Made by a program: the position numbers and the translations under genes. A stretch of DNA of 11,031 nt from a bacterium. Lineage in GTDB: Bacteria > Patescibacteriota > Minisyncoccia > UBA6257 > 1-14-0-10-44-23. Shown here one piece after another: positions 5,541 to 10,701 of the stretch (positions are counted from its first letter, which is position 1; each line of letters opens with the position of its first letter). The notes under the pieces were generated by a model, which ran no database searches, had not been told where the DNA came from, and worked only from the letters and a program-made list of their open reading frames with translations. The stretch lies in NCBI GenBank assembly GCA_030699515.1, contig JAUYME010000069.1, positions 1-11,031 of the forward strand, given 5' to 3'.

Positions 5541-6164
5541 TTAGTTTTCGGTTTCCTGCCAGGTAATTGGAATTTCTATCGCATCTATTTTAGAACGTTT
5601 GGCGATTGCTAAAATTTCTGCGAAAAAGGTTCTATCATCCGCCTTGCTTTCTTTTAGGATTTTGCCGGCCAATTTTTTGCTAAAGAGTTTGAAGCCGGAT
5701 TGATCTTCTTCCTTTGGCCATCTTTTTATGAATTTTTTGTAGATTTTTCCGAATTGGGTTTGAGCTTCTTTTGCGGCTTTGATTTGGGAAAAATTTTTAG
5801 TGCCGATAACGAGATTTTGGTCGCTTGCGTAGGGAAACATTTTTTCAATTTCCACTATGTTCACAGAGTTATCGCTGTTCATAATCAGTATCCAGGGGTG
5901 CTTGGCGGCTTTAAGTCCTTTTTTAGTCGCGTAGCCTTTGCCCCTATCTTCTTTAAGGATTATTACCTTCAGCTCTTTGATGGCTAGCGTGAGGCGTTTG
6001 GCCAATTCTTCGCTATGATCTGATCCGGAACTGATTACCGCAATAATTTCATGCTTTATGTTTTTATCTTTTAGATAGCTATGAATATCGCTTAGTGTGA
6101 TGGCTAAGCGTTTTCCTTCATCTTTTACAGGCAAAACTACGGACAGGGTGATGTTTTTTTGCAT
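5541..6164 (-). CDS. GT2-family glycosyltransferase (DPM1/Alg5-like)
   Basis: The 207-residue protein is a soluble GT-A-fold glycosyltransferase of family 2. It probably transfers a sugar from a nucleotide sugar to a polyprenyl phosphate or another glycan acceptor at the membrane face. The start LSVVLPVKDEGKRL (7-20) is the family's V-PVYNE-R nucleotide-binding strand. GKGYATKKGLKAAKHPWILIMNSDNS (75-100) matches the GKG-A---G---A motif and the metal-binding loop, here N-S-D. QSGFKLFSKK (155-164) and the tail AEILAIAKRSKIDAIEIPITW (182-202) are typical of DPM/Alg5-like enzymes. The usual DDGS-D motif is SSGSDHS here (45-51), and the DxD loop has lost its first acidic residue, so activity or metal dependence may be altered. 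There is no membrane segment. A TCCGTA-type repeat pair fills the leader, and no Shine-Dalgarno sequence is seen. Confidence 0.85.
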   Translation of the reverse strand: MQKNITLSVVLPVKDEGKRLAITLSDIHSYLKDKNIKHEIIAVISSGSDHSEELAKRLTLAIKELKVIILKEDRGKGYATKKGLKAAKHPWILIMNSDNSVNIVEIEKMFPYASDQNLVIGTKNFSQIKAAKEAQTQFGKIYKKFIKRWPKEEDQSGFKLFSKKLAGKILKESKADDRTFFAEILAIAKRSKIDAIEIPITWQETEN

Positions 6165-6181
6165 AGGAATATTTTACCACC

Positions 6182-6290
6182 ATTAGGCTACGGATTACGG
6201 ATTTAATACGGATGTACAGATTTGTGGTTGTGTATTTGTCCTCTTTTGCTCTTATCCGTATATCCGTAAATATCTGTAATCTGTAGCTTA
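6182..6290. repeat. TCCGTA-type repeat as an inverted pair
   Basis: One copy at 6182-6221 and a second in reverse at 6252-6290 (CCGTATATCCGTAAATATC... to CTGTAGC) can pair into a long imperfect hairpin with a 30-nt loop. It fills the gap between map and the glycosyltransferase gene. The copy nearer the glycosyltransferase start has the same orientation relative to its gene as those at lysS and pheS. Confidence 0.75.
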
Positions 6291-6317
6291 TTTGCAGAAA
6301 TAAATGAAATGAAATTG

Positions 6318-7085
6318 CTAGCTCCTGTTAGTTAGGACTTCGTTTCCGGATTCTGTAATGGTGAGAGTGTGCTCAAAGTGTGCGGATAGGCTGCCGTCTT
6401 TTGTCGCATAACTTTCATCTTCATGTATTTTTTTGATCTCTCCTGTTCCTATCGCAAACATTGGTTCAATGGCTATGCACATTCCTTTTTGAAGAGGCAT
6501 GCCCTCTCCTTTTGTACCGGTGTTTCGCACCATTGGCTCTTCGTGCAAGTTTTTGCCAATTCCGTGTCCGGTTAAGCCTTGAGCAACGTGCAGTTTATTT
6601 TCTTTTGCTACCGCCTCAACGGCTGCACCTATGTCGCCAAGCGTTGCGCCGGGCTTTGCCACCGCAATCGCTTTCTCCAGGGCAAGTTTGGTGGCGCGCA
6701 CAAGCTTTCTTGCTTCTTCGCTTGTTTGGCCAATGATAAAAGTTTCTGCCGCATCAACATTGTAGCCTTCTATTATTACTCCCATATCTATGGTAACTAT
6801 ATCGCCTTCTTTTAGCTTTCTGTCTGTTGGCACTGCGTGAACAAAAATTTCATTTACGGAGGCGCAAATCGTTGCAGGAAAGCCTTGTTTTGCACTTTCG
6901 GGCTTGTAGCCTAAAAAACCGGGTATTCCGCCCTGCTCTCTGATGCTTTTTTCCGCAAGTTCATCAATTTCCTTTAAGCTGATATCTGGTTTTATCGCGG
7001 CTTCAATTTCCGCCATTGTTTTGGCCCAGATTTTGCCAGCCCGGCGCATGTTATCTATTTGCTCTTCCGTTTTAATGAGGTTCAT
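6318..7085 (-). CDS. map: Methionine aminopeptidase, type I
   Basis: This metalloenzyme removes the initiator methionine from nascent proteins in the cytoplasm. The 255 residues show the complete pita-bread fold. The five metal ligands are D100 (in IVTIDMGV), D111 (in YNVDAAETF), H174 (in GHGIGKNLHEEP), E207 (in AIEPMF) and E238 (in HFEHT). H83 and H181 are where the substrate-binding histidines lie. There is no insertion between the two central aspartates and no N-terminal zinc-finger extension, so it is a plain bacterial type I enzyme. It starts 3 bases after the adk stop, the classic adk-map arrangement of the ribosomal-protein/secY operon region, though secY and infA are not beside it here. 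It is probably translated from the adk message. Confidence 0.97.
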   Translation of the reverse strand: MNLIKTEEQIDNMRRAGKIWAKTMAEIEAAIKPDISLKEIDELAEKSIREQGGIPGFLGYKPESAKQGFPATICASVNEIFVHAVPTDRKLKEGDIVTIDMGVIIEGYNVDAAETFIIGQTSEEARKLVRATKLALEKAIAVAKPGATLGDIGAAVEAVAKENKLHVAQGLTGHGIGKNLHEEPMVRNTGTKGEGMPLQKGMCIAIEPMFAIGTGEIKKIHEDESYATKDGSLSAHFEHTLTITESGNEVLTNRS

Positions 7086-7088
7086 ACT

Positions 7089-7760
7089 TTATTCTTCATT
7101 CAGGATAGTTAAAATTTCTTCTCGGACTTCTTGAGGGCTCTTTTCTCCATCCACTTGGTGAACCGTGTAGCCAAGCTCTTTAATTGCATTGATTGCGGGA
7201 ACGGTTCGCTCTTGGTACTCAATCAGTCTTTTTTTAATGATTTCCGGCTTATCAAGAGTTCTGTGCCTTACCGGACCGTCGCAGTCCTCTTCTTTTAAAA
7301 CGGGCTTGCCGGTTTTAACACAAATAATGCGTTTTGAGTTGCGCTTTATGGAAGTTTCATCTGACACTTTTATAAAAATGGAGTGCAAATTTTCTTTTCC
7401 GTATAGACTTTCCAGAGTAAATATCAGCCCCTTTGCTTGATCATCTCCTAAAACTTCGTATTTGGTTCTTGGCGACCCGGAAAAGACAATACTTTTGCCC
7501 TCCTGCGCAATTTTTTTTGCTTCAATGTTGACAAATTTCAAAATGAAACTTGGGCTAATTAATTTTCCTGTATCAAAATTTTCCTTTTCCTTTTGGATTT
7601 CCTGATTGTTGGTATTTTTTGGGTCGTGAACAATAGATTCCAAAAATTTTCCACTGTCAAAATGGAAAAATTCATTTTTTTCTTCCAAGAGGTCGGCCTG
7701 CGTTCCCTTTCCGGATCCCGGCTGACCAAAAATCATTACTGCTCTTTGATTTCCCTTCAT
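7089..7760 (-). CDS. adk: Adenylate kinase-family nucleoside monophosphate kinase
   Basis: The enzyme interconverts ATP + AMP and 2 ADP. Starting at ATG 7760 it has 223 residues; a TTG two codons upstream (7766) would add two. The P-loop GQPGSGKGTQ (12-21) is canonical. The LID region runs from about 140 to 178, with KRIIC (143-147), a second cysteine at 160, then RHRTLDKPEIIKKRL (165-179) and EYQERTVPAI. Two usual features are altered: DGFPRT is SGSPRT (94-99), and the AMP-site TGDMLR is DSGKFLES (35-42), so substrate preference could differ from a standard Adk. The position before map supports the adk call. A -10-like TATATT at 7772-7767 places transcription start at about the ATG, suggesting a leaderless message; no ribosome binding site is seen. 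Confidence 0.88.
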   Translation of the reverse strand: MKGNQRAVMIFGQPGSGKGTQADLLEEKNEFFHFDSGKFLESIVHDPKNTNNQEIQKEKENFDTGKLISPSFILKFVNIEAKKIAQEGKSIVFSGSPRTKYEVLGDDQAKGLIFTLESLYGKENLHSIFIKVSDETSIKRNSKRIICVKTGKPVLKEEDCDGPVRHRTLDKPEIIKKRLIEYQERTVPAINAIKELGYTVHQVDGEKSPQEVREEILTILNEE

Positions 7761-7766
7761 ATGCAA

Positions 7767-7795
7767 AATATAGTAACAGTTTTATATAAAAAAGC
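7767..7795 (-). promoter_or_regulatory. Candidate adk-map promoter
   Basis: TATATT (7772-7767) is a good -10 match only 6 bases before the adk ATG. The -35 region (GCTTTT, 7795-7790) is poor. The T-run at about 7783-7793 could instead be the end of the structured transcript from 8142-8453. Confidence 0.4.
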
Positions 7796-7809
7796 CCATA
7801 AACGTAGAA

Positions 7810-8141
7810 GGACCCGGGAGCAGTGCTCGACCGGGTCCGACGCGAAGTGGATGGATGGGGTGGCCACGAACCGAAGTCGTGGCCACCCCGGGAGGAGGGC
7901 CTAGTCGGCCCGGGAGGAAATGGAGGTGGGAGATCCGGGGGGATCATCGTGTACGCTCATCGTGACCGTGTGCCCGAGGCGTGGGCGGTACCCGATTCAG
8001 CGGTCCAGCTCTGCTTTGAAGCAGAAGTCAGGGCGCTTCAAGTTCGGGTTCCGTCCGTAGCTACGGAAGCCGCGAAGGCTCGGTCGTGTGAACGCACGTC
8101 AGTTCCCGGCCGGACCTCCCTCCATTGTCAGGGTCTAAAAA
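7810..8141 (-). ncRNA. GC-rich hairpin-dense region, probable part of a structured RNA
   Basis: No convincing gene is seen, but hairpins are packed closely. They are GGACCCGG/CCGGGTCC (7810-7838) enclosing GAGC/GCTC; a perfect 13-bp stem 7857-7869 with 7877-7889; GGGCC/GGCCC (7897-7911); GATCC/GGATC (7932-7945); TCTGCTT/AAGCAGA (8010-8025) with a 2-nt loop; the palindrome CCGTAGCTACGG (8055-8066); and AGCC/GGCT around GCGAA (about 8068-8080). It is much richer in GC than the flanking genes, as is common for structured RNA in AT-rich genomes. It does not resemble RNase P, tmRNA, SRP or 6S RNA as far as I can tell. The strand is assigned from the promoter-like sequence at 8507. Confidence 0.5.
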
Positions 8142-8453
8142 GGCCCAGGATGGTAAAAGCGAGCAAGCTCGCTCCTACCATTCTAGGCCCCCCAGAGCCC
8201 TTTACTTAAGTTCCTGATGGAGAAAACAAACACAAGTGCTCATCTTCTCCATTAGGAACTCAAGCCATTGCTCAAGCCTCAGATGGTGAAAGCTGAGTAA
8301 ACCCAACTCCCACCATTTGAAACTCGAGCGCTCAAGGCCCTTATGGTAAGCACAGGACAAGTCCTGTACTCACCATAAGAGCCTCAAAATGTTTGCAGTT
8401 TCCCGAAAGGGAAAGACAAGCAAGCTCATCCCTCCCTTTCGGGACTTCAAACA
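8142..8453 (-). repeat. Array of five covarying hairpins with about 60-nt period
   Basis: Units start at 8142, 8205, 8270, 8330 and 8390. Four have an ATGG/CCAT lower stem: ATGGTA/TACCAT (8150, 8176), ATGGAGAA/TTCTCCAT, ATGGTG/CACCAT and TTATGGT/ACCATAA. The fifth has CCCGAAAGGGA/TCCCTTTCGGG (8402-8443) instead. A purine-rich internal loop then leads to a short upper stem with a CAAG-type tip (CTTG on the minus strand): GCGAGC-AA-GCTCGC, ACAGGAC-AA-GTCCTGT, and weaker ones in the others. Outer closing arms are unit-specific and complementary, for example CTTAAGTTCCT with AGGAACTCAAG and TGTTTG with CAAACA. Stems change together while layout, spacing and tip stay, which points to selection on RNA or single-stranded DNA folding. 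Confidence 0.8.
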
Positions 8454-8534
8454 ATATAATTTAAAGAACGTATATTACAGGTTACTCTGCTAGTTTTTAT
8501 TTGTCAATACCCTTTTTTGCTCCTGTGGATAACT
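8454..8534 (-). promoter_or_regulatory. Promoter region upstream of the hairpin array, with DnaA-box match
   Basis: On the minus strand a perfect -35 TTGACA (8507-8502) is followed after 17 bases by TAACCT (8484-8479), a moderate -10. Transcription would start near 8472, about 20 bases before the first array hairpin. Just upstream, TTATCCACA (8532-8524) is a perfect DnaA-box consensus; a lone box does not make an origin. Confidence 0.45.
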
Positions 8535-8578
8535 TAGAGTAATCGCTAATATCGCTAATAAAGAAAAGGTAATATCGC
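8535..8578 (+). repeat. 44-bp inverted repeat, left arm (pheS downstream side)
   Basis: This is identical to the reverse complement of 9853-9896, with similarity continuing at 8 of the next 10 bases. Internally it holds two copies of ATCGCTAAT. The pair encloses pheS and its leader. Confidence 0.95.
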
Positions 8579-8595
8579 GAATAAAACATTTGCCA

Positions 8596-9729
8596 CTATT
8601 CCCTTAGCGTTGCGCTTAGCTGCCCCTTTGTCTGCTTTTCTATTTCCTTGTGGATTGGGTCTACTTCTTCTGAAGCTAAAGTTTTATCAATGCTTCTGTA
8701 GTAAATTCTGTAGGTGAAACTTTTTTTATCTGCTCCGAATTTTTCATCATTTTCATAGCTGTCGGTTAGTTCTACTTCCTCAATTAAATCACCGCCGATG
8801 TCACGGATTAGATCAAAATAATCGTTTGGGGCAAAGCTTTTGCTGACAACAAAGGAAATATCTCGAATTACGGGCGGATACTTGCTTACTTCTTCGAATT
8901 TTTGGCCCAGCTTAAGCTGTTTACTAACTCGCGGATCTTTTGACCAAAGAAGCCTAATATCCGGCAGGTTCATGCTGGCAATGGCAAGGCGTTCCAAGCC
9001 AAAGCCAAAGGCCCAGCCGTGGTAGCCCTCTAGGCCAAGATTTTTTAGCACGCTTTTTCTAACCATTCCGCTTCCCAGCATTTCAATCCACTCGCCATTG
9101 ATTTTCGCTTCCATTTCAAAGCTTGGATCGGTGTAAGGAAAGTTGTGGTCGTAAAAACGAAACTCTACATCACCAAAGATGCTTGTGGCTACTTCGGTTA
9201 ACGCTTTTTTAAGATCGTCTGGGGTAATTTGCTTTTCGCTATCGTCTGGGGTAATAAGCCATCCGCCAAACTGGTGGAAGACGTTCATGTGGCTTTTGTC
9301 TATCTCATCTTTTCTGTAGACCTTGCCATAACAAACAGCGCCTAAGGTTTCTTTGTTTTCTATTCTCTTCTTTATTTCCGGATGATTTAAATAGTAATAC
9401 CAAAAAACAGTGTCGTGAGTTCTTAATACATTTGTTTCGTCTACATAATATGTATCCGACTTGCTTCTGGCGGGATGCCCCTCTGGCATATTGAAAAGAT
9501 CAAAGAGCACGTTGGTTGGAACAATTTCCGGTATCTTAATATCGTCAAATCCCTGAAGTGACGGCACTTCTTTTGCTCTTTGGACAATTTCGTAAAGCGG
9601 GCTACTTTCAGTGCGCGATAAATCTGGCATTTCTAAAAAACGCTTTATACGCATATTTTCGGCGTCTGTTTTTGGCTCCAATTCCTTAACAAGTTTCTTT
9701 TCCTTCTCTGACTCTATGACTATCTTCAT
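8596..9729 (-). CDS. Single-chain (mitochondrial-type) phenylalanyl-tRNA synthetase
   Basis: The 377-residue enzyme charges tRNA-Phe. Residues about 70-265 form a class II core like the PheS alpha subunit: HPARSKSDTYYV (85-96), YGKVYRKDEIDKSHMNVFHQ (134-153, motif 2), SFEMEAKINGEWIEMLGSG (203-221) and GWAFGFGLERLAI (238-250, motif 3). Residues 283-377 (KYPPVIRDISFV...IGGDLIEEVELTDSY...) are an FDX-ACB anticodon-binding domain, which in bacteria normally ends PheT. Catalytic core plus FDX-ACB in one short chain is the layout of monomeric mitochondrial PheRS. No pheT is present in the window. The HTS motif is HDT here (105-107). The gene has its own promoter, a TCCGTA-type repeat against its ATG and a 44-bp inverted repeat on both sides. 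pheS would be misleading as a symbol, so none is given. Confidence 0.93.
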   Translation of the reverse strand: MKIVIESEKEKKLVKELEPKTDAENMRIKRFLEMPDLSRTESSPLYEIVQRAKEVPSLQGFDDIKIPEIVPTNVLFDLFNMPEGHPARSKSDTYYVDETNVLRTHDTVFWYYYLNHPEIKKRIENKETLGAVCYGKVYRKDEIDKSHMNVFHQFGGWLITPDDSEKQITPDDLKKALTEVATSIFGDVEFRFYDHNFPYTDPSFEMEAKINGEWIEMLGSGMVRKSVLKNLGLEGYHGWAFGFGLERLAIASMNLPDIRLLWSKDPRVSKQLKLGQKFEEVSKYPPVIRDISFVVSKSFAPNDYFDLIRDIGGDLIEEVELTDSYENDEKFGADKKSFTYRIYYRSIDKTLASEEVDPIHKEIEKQTKGQLSATLRE

Positions 9730-9770
9730 AAGTTAGGCTACGGATTACGGATTTAATACGGATATACGGA
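9730..9770 (-). repeat. TCCGTA-type leader repeat, copy at the PheRS gene
   Basis: On the minus strand it starts TCCGTATATCCGTATT and ends CCGTAATCCGTAGCCTAACTT directly before the ATG, the same placement as at lysS. It lies inside the predicted 5' untranslated leader. Confidence 0.8.
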
Positions 9771-9794
9771 CGCAATCGGATCTGATTGTAATTT

Positions 9795-9822
9795 AGGATA
9801 GCAGTTTATCTTTTGTTTGCAA
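9795..9822 (-). promoter_or_regulatory. Promoter of the PheRS gene
   Basis: TTGCAA (9822-9817), a 16-base spacer ending in TGC and TATCCT (9800-9795) form an extended -10 promoter. The message would start near 9788, with a leader of about 60 bases containing the repeat. Confidence 0.5.
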
Positions 9823-9827
9823 TTGCC

Positions 9828-9837
9828 GTGTTAAAAT
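9828..9837 (+). promoter_or_regulatory. Candidate -10 for the plus-strand membrane protein gene
   Basis: TGTTAAAAT fits TGN plus TAAAAT (9832-9837), an extended -10; no good -35 is seen. It would give a leader of about 55 bases running through the inverted-repeat arm. Confidence 0.35.
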
Positions 9838-9852
9838 GATTTTGTCTTATTT

Positions 9853-9896
9853 GCGATATTACCTTTTCTTTATTAGCGATATTAGCGATTACTCTA
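9853..9896 (-). repeat. 44-bp inverted repeat, right arm
   Basis: This is the exact reverse complement of 8535-8578. It ends 3 bases before the start codon of the plus-strand membrane protein gene, and so forms its 5' leader. Confidence 0.95.
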
Positions 9897-9899
9897 GAT

Positions 9900-10259
9900 A
9901 TGTTTGGAGAAACTCCGAATCAAATAAATGCCGCTAATTTGGCGTTCTTTGTGCCTGAAGAGCTCTTTTGGGGACTCGGGCTAATTATTGCCTCCATTTT
10001 GTTTTCTTTCATTATTTGGAGGATGAAAGCAGGGTTTAGTATTAAGGGAATTGTTTTGTGGCTGATAAACTTGGGACTTTTTGTGTACGCACTAATGAGG
10101 GTGAGCGCCGCTTTCCCTAGAATTCCGGGCTATGTAACCTTTGGGGTGCTTTTGATTCTAATTCTTGTGCTTACCACCGGAGGAGTTGTGGCTAGCAAAA
10201 AGGAGGGTGCGGGGTCTAAGGGATCGGGTAAGAGCGGCGAATCTGAGCCTTCTAAATAG
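9900..10259 (+). CDS. Small three-helix membrane protein, unknown function
   Basis: The family of this 119-residue protein is not recognised. Three hydrophobic helices are visible: about 19-41 (LFWGLGLIIASILFSFIIW), 49-68 (GIVLWLINLGLFVYALMRV) and 79-98 (VTFGVLLILILVLTTGGVV). A basic, Gly/Ser/Lys-rich tail (SKKEGAGSKGSGKSGESEPSK) follows and probably lies in the cytoplasm. A short polar head precedes the first helix. It is the only plus-strand gene of the window, divergent from the PheRS gene and convergent with the tRNA. No Shine-Dalgarno sequence precedes the ATG at 9900, whose upstream bases are the inverted-repeat arm. The small Trp- and Phe-containing helices with a charged tail recall accessory membrane proteins, but no function can be assigned. 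Confidence 0.75.
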   Translation: MFGETPNQINAANLAFFVPEELFWGLGLIIASILFSFIIWRMKAGFSIKGIVLWLINLGLFVYALMRVSAAFPRIPGYVTFGVLLILILVLTTGGVVASKKEGAGSKGSGKSGESEPSK

Positions 10260-10265
10260 CTACTG

Positions 10266-10339
10266 TGTCAGGGGGGAGACTCGAACTCCCGACCTCGCCG
10301 TTATGAGTGGCGTGCTCTAACCGGCTGAGCTACCCTGAC
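10266..10339 (-). tRNA. tRNA with anticodon CAT (elongator Met, possibly Ile2)
   Basis: The 74 bases fold as a full cloverleaf. The acceptor is GTCAGGG/CCCTGAC, the D stem GCTC/GAGC, the anticodon arm CGCCA-CTCATAA-CGGCG with one A/C mismatch next to the loop, and the T arm GGGAG-TTCGAGT-CTCCC. The discriminator is A. G1-C72 pairs and the anticodon stem lacks the three G-C pairs of initiators, so it is not tRNA-fMet. The CTCATAA loop occurs in both elongator Met and lysidine-modified Ile2 tRNAs, so the two cannot be separated. The 3' CCA is not encoded (CAG follows), so CCA-adding enzyme is needed. Confidence 0.95.
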
Positions 10340-10342
10340 ATG

Positions 10343-10379
10343 TAAATAAACATCTAGCAGTGTGCTAGATGTTTATTTA
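10343..10379. terminator. Perfect 17-bp hairpin between small membrane gene and tRNA
   Basis: Both arms (10343-10359 and 10363-10379) are fully complementary around GTG. AT-rich ends resemble a bidirectional terminator for the 10408-10590 gene. The tRNA promoter overlaps the far arm, so the inner 8 bp may also form a hairpin at the 5' end of the tRNA precursor. Confidence 0.65.
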
Positions 10380-10404
10380 TAACTTTAATTTCTTGCTGTT
10401 TCAA
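10376..10404 (-). promoter_or_regulatory. Promoter of the tRNA gene
   Basis: TTGAAA (10404-10399), a 17-base spacer and TATAAA (10381-10376) form a near-consensus sigma-70 promoter. The start would be near 10369, so the precursor would begin with ATCTAGCA-CAC-TGCTAGAT, a hairpin. Confidence 0.65.
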
Positions 10405-10407
10405 GGC

Positions 10408-10590
10408 TTATCTTTTGCCAATTCTCATTCCCAAGTCTAGGACTAGGAATGCTAGAAGCACAACGGAAAAGATCTTAAGAATATAGCCGTAGCTTCCTAC
10501 CTCTGCTATTTGAAAGATTGCAAAATTGCTAATCACTAAAAAGATTAATGTTATTTCAAAAAGAACGCTTTGTAATTTCATGTTTTTCAT
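10408..10590 (-). CDS. Small two-helix membrane protein, 60 residues
   Basis: I do not recognise this short protein. It has two hydrophobic helices, about 8-28 (SVLFEITLIFLVISNFAIFQI) and 35-53 (GYILKIFSVVLLAFLVLDL), separated by a short AEVGS loop. Basic residues lie at both ends (MKNMK and RIGKR), so both termini are probably cytoplasmic. A second ATG at codon 4 is possible as start. A perfect -10 TATAAT lies at 10638-10633, giving a leader of about 35 bases, though its -35 is poor. A hairpin follows the stop. It may be real, given promoter, helices and terminator, but such short hydrophobic ORFs can arise by chance in AT-rich DNA. Confidence 0.55.
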   Translation of the reverse strand: MKNMKLQSVLFEITLIFLVISNFAIFQIAEVGSYGYILKIFSVVLLAFLVLDLGMRIGKR

Positions 10591-10632
10591 GATGTTTTGC
10601 TTTTATTAATTTAATCGTGGACCATTGTATTT

Positions 10633-10638
10633 ATTATA
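10633..10638 (-). promoter_or_regulatory. -10 element of the small membrane gene
   Basis: Perfect TATAAT on the minus strand. An A7 run lies where the -35 would be expected, and GTGGAC is 22 bases away, too far. Confidence 0.4.
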
Positions 10639-10701
10639 CTCTGGATTACTCGCTTTTTTTGTCCACATACTCAGGAGACCCGCAGGGATTTGCGCAGGAT
10701 A

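Noticed and set aside
7823..8209. Plus-strand ORF of 128 residues between adk and the PheRS gene
   Set aside because: It runs through many hairpins with a low-complexity Gly/Arg/Pro composition, has no ribosome binding site and no recognisable domain; the pairing explains the sequence better.
8142..8453. CRISPR array
   Set aside because: The period fits, but there is no constant direct repeat; the conserved parts are short and each unit is a hairpin with private stems. No cas gene is nearby.
8142..8453. Integron attC array
   Set aside because: The hairpins lack the RYYYAAC/GTTRRRY core sites, and there are no cassette genes or integrase.
8524..8532. Replication origin at a perfect DnaA-box match
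   Set aside because: Only one box is present; there is no box cluster, AT-rich unwinding repeat set, dnaA or dnaN nearby.
904..10259. UGA recoding to Gly or Trp
   Set aside because: No core gene contains an in-frame TGA; all read through with the standard code and use TGG for Trp where inspected.
10266..10339. Initiator tRNA-Met
   Set aside because: It has a paired G1-C72 and lacks the G-C triplet in the anticodon stem.
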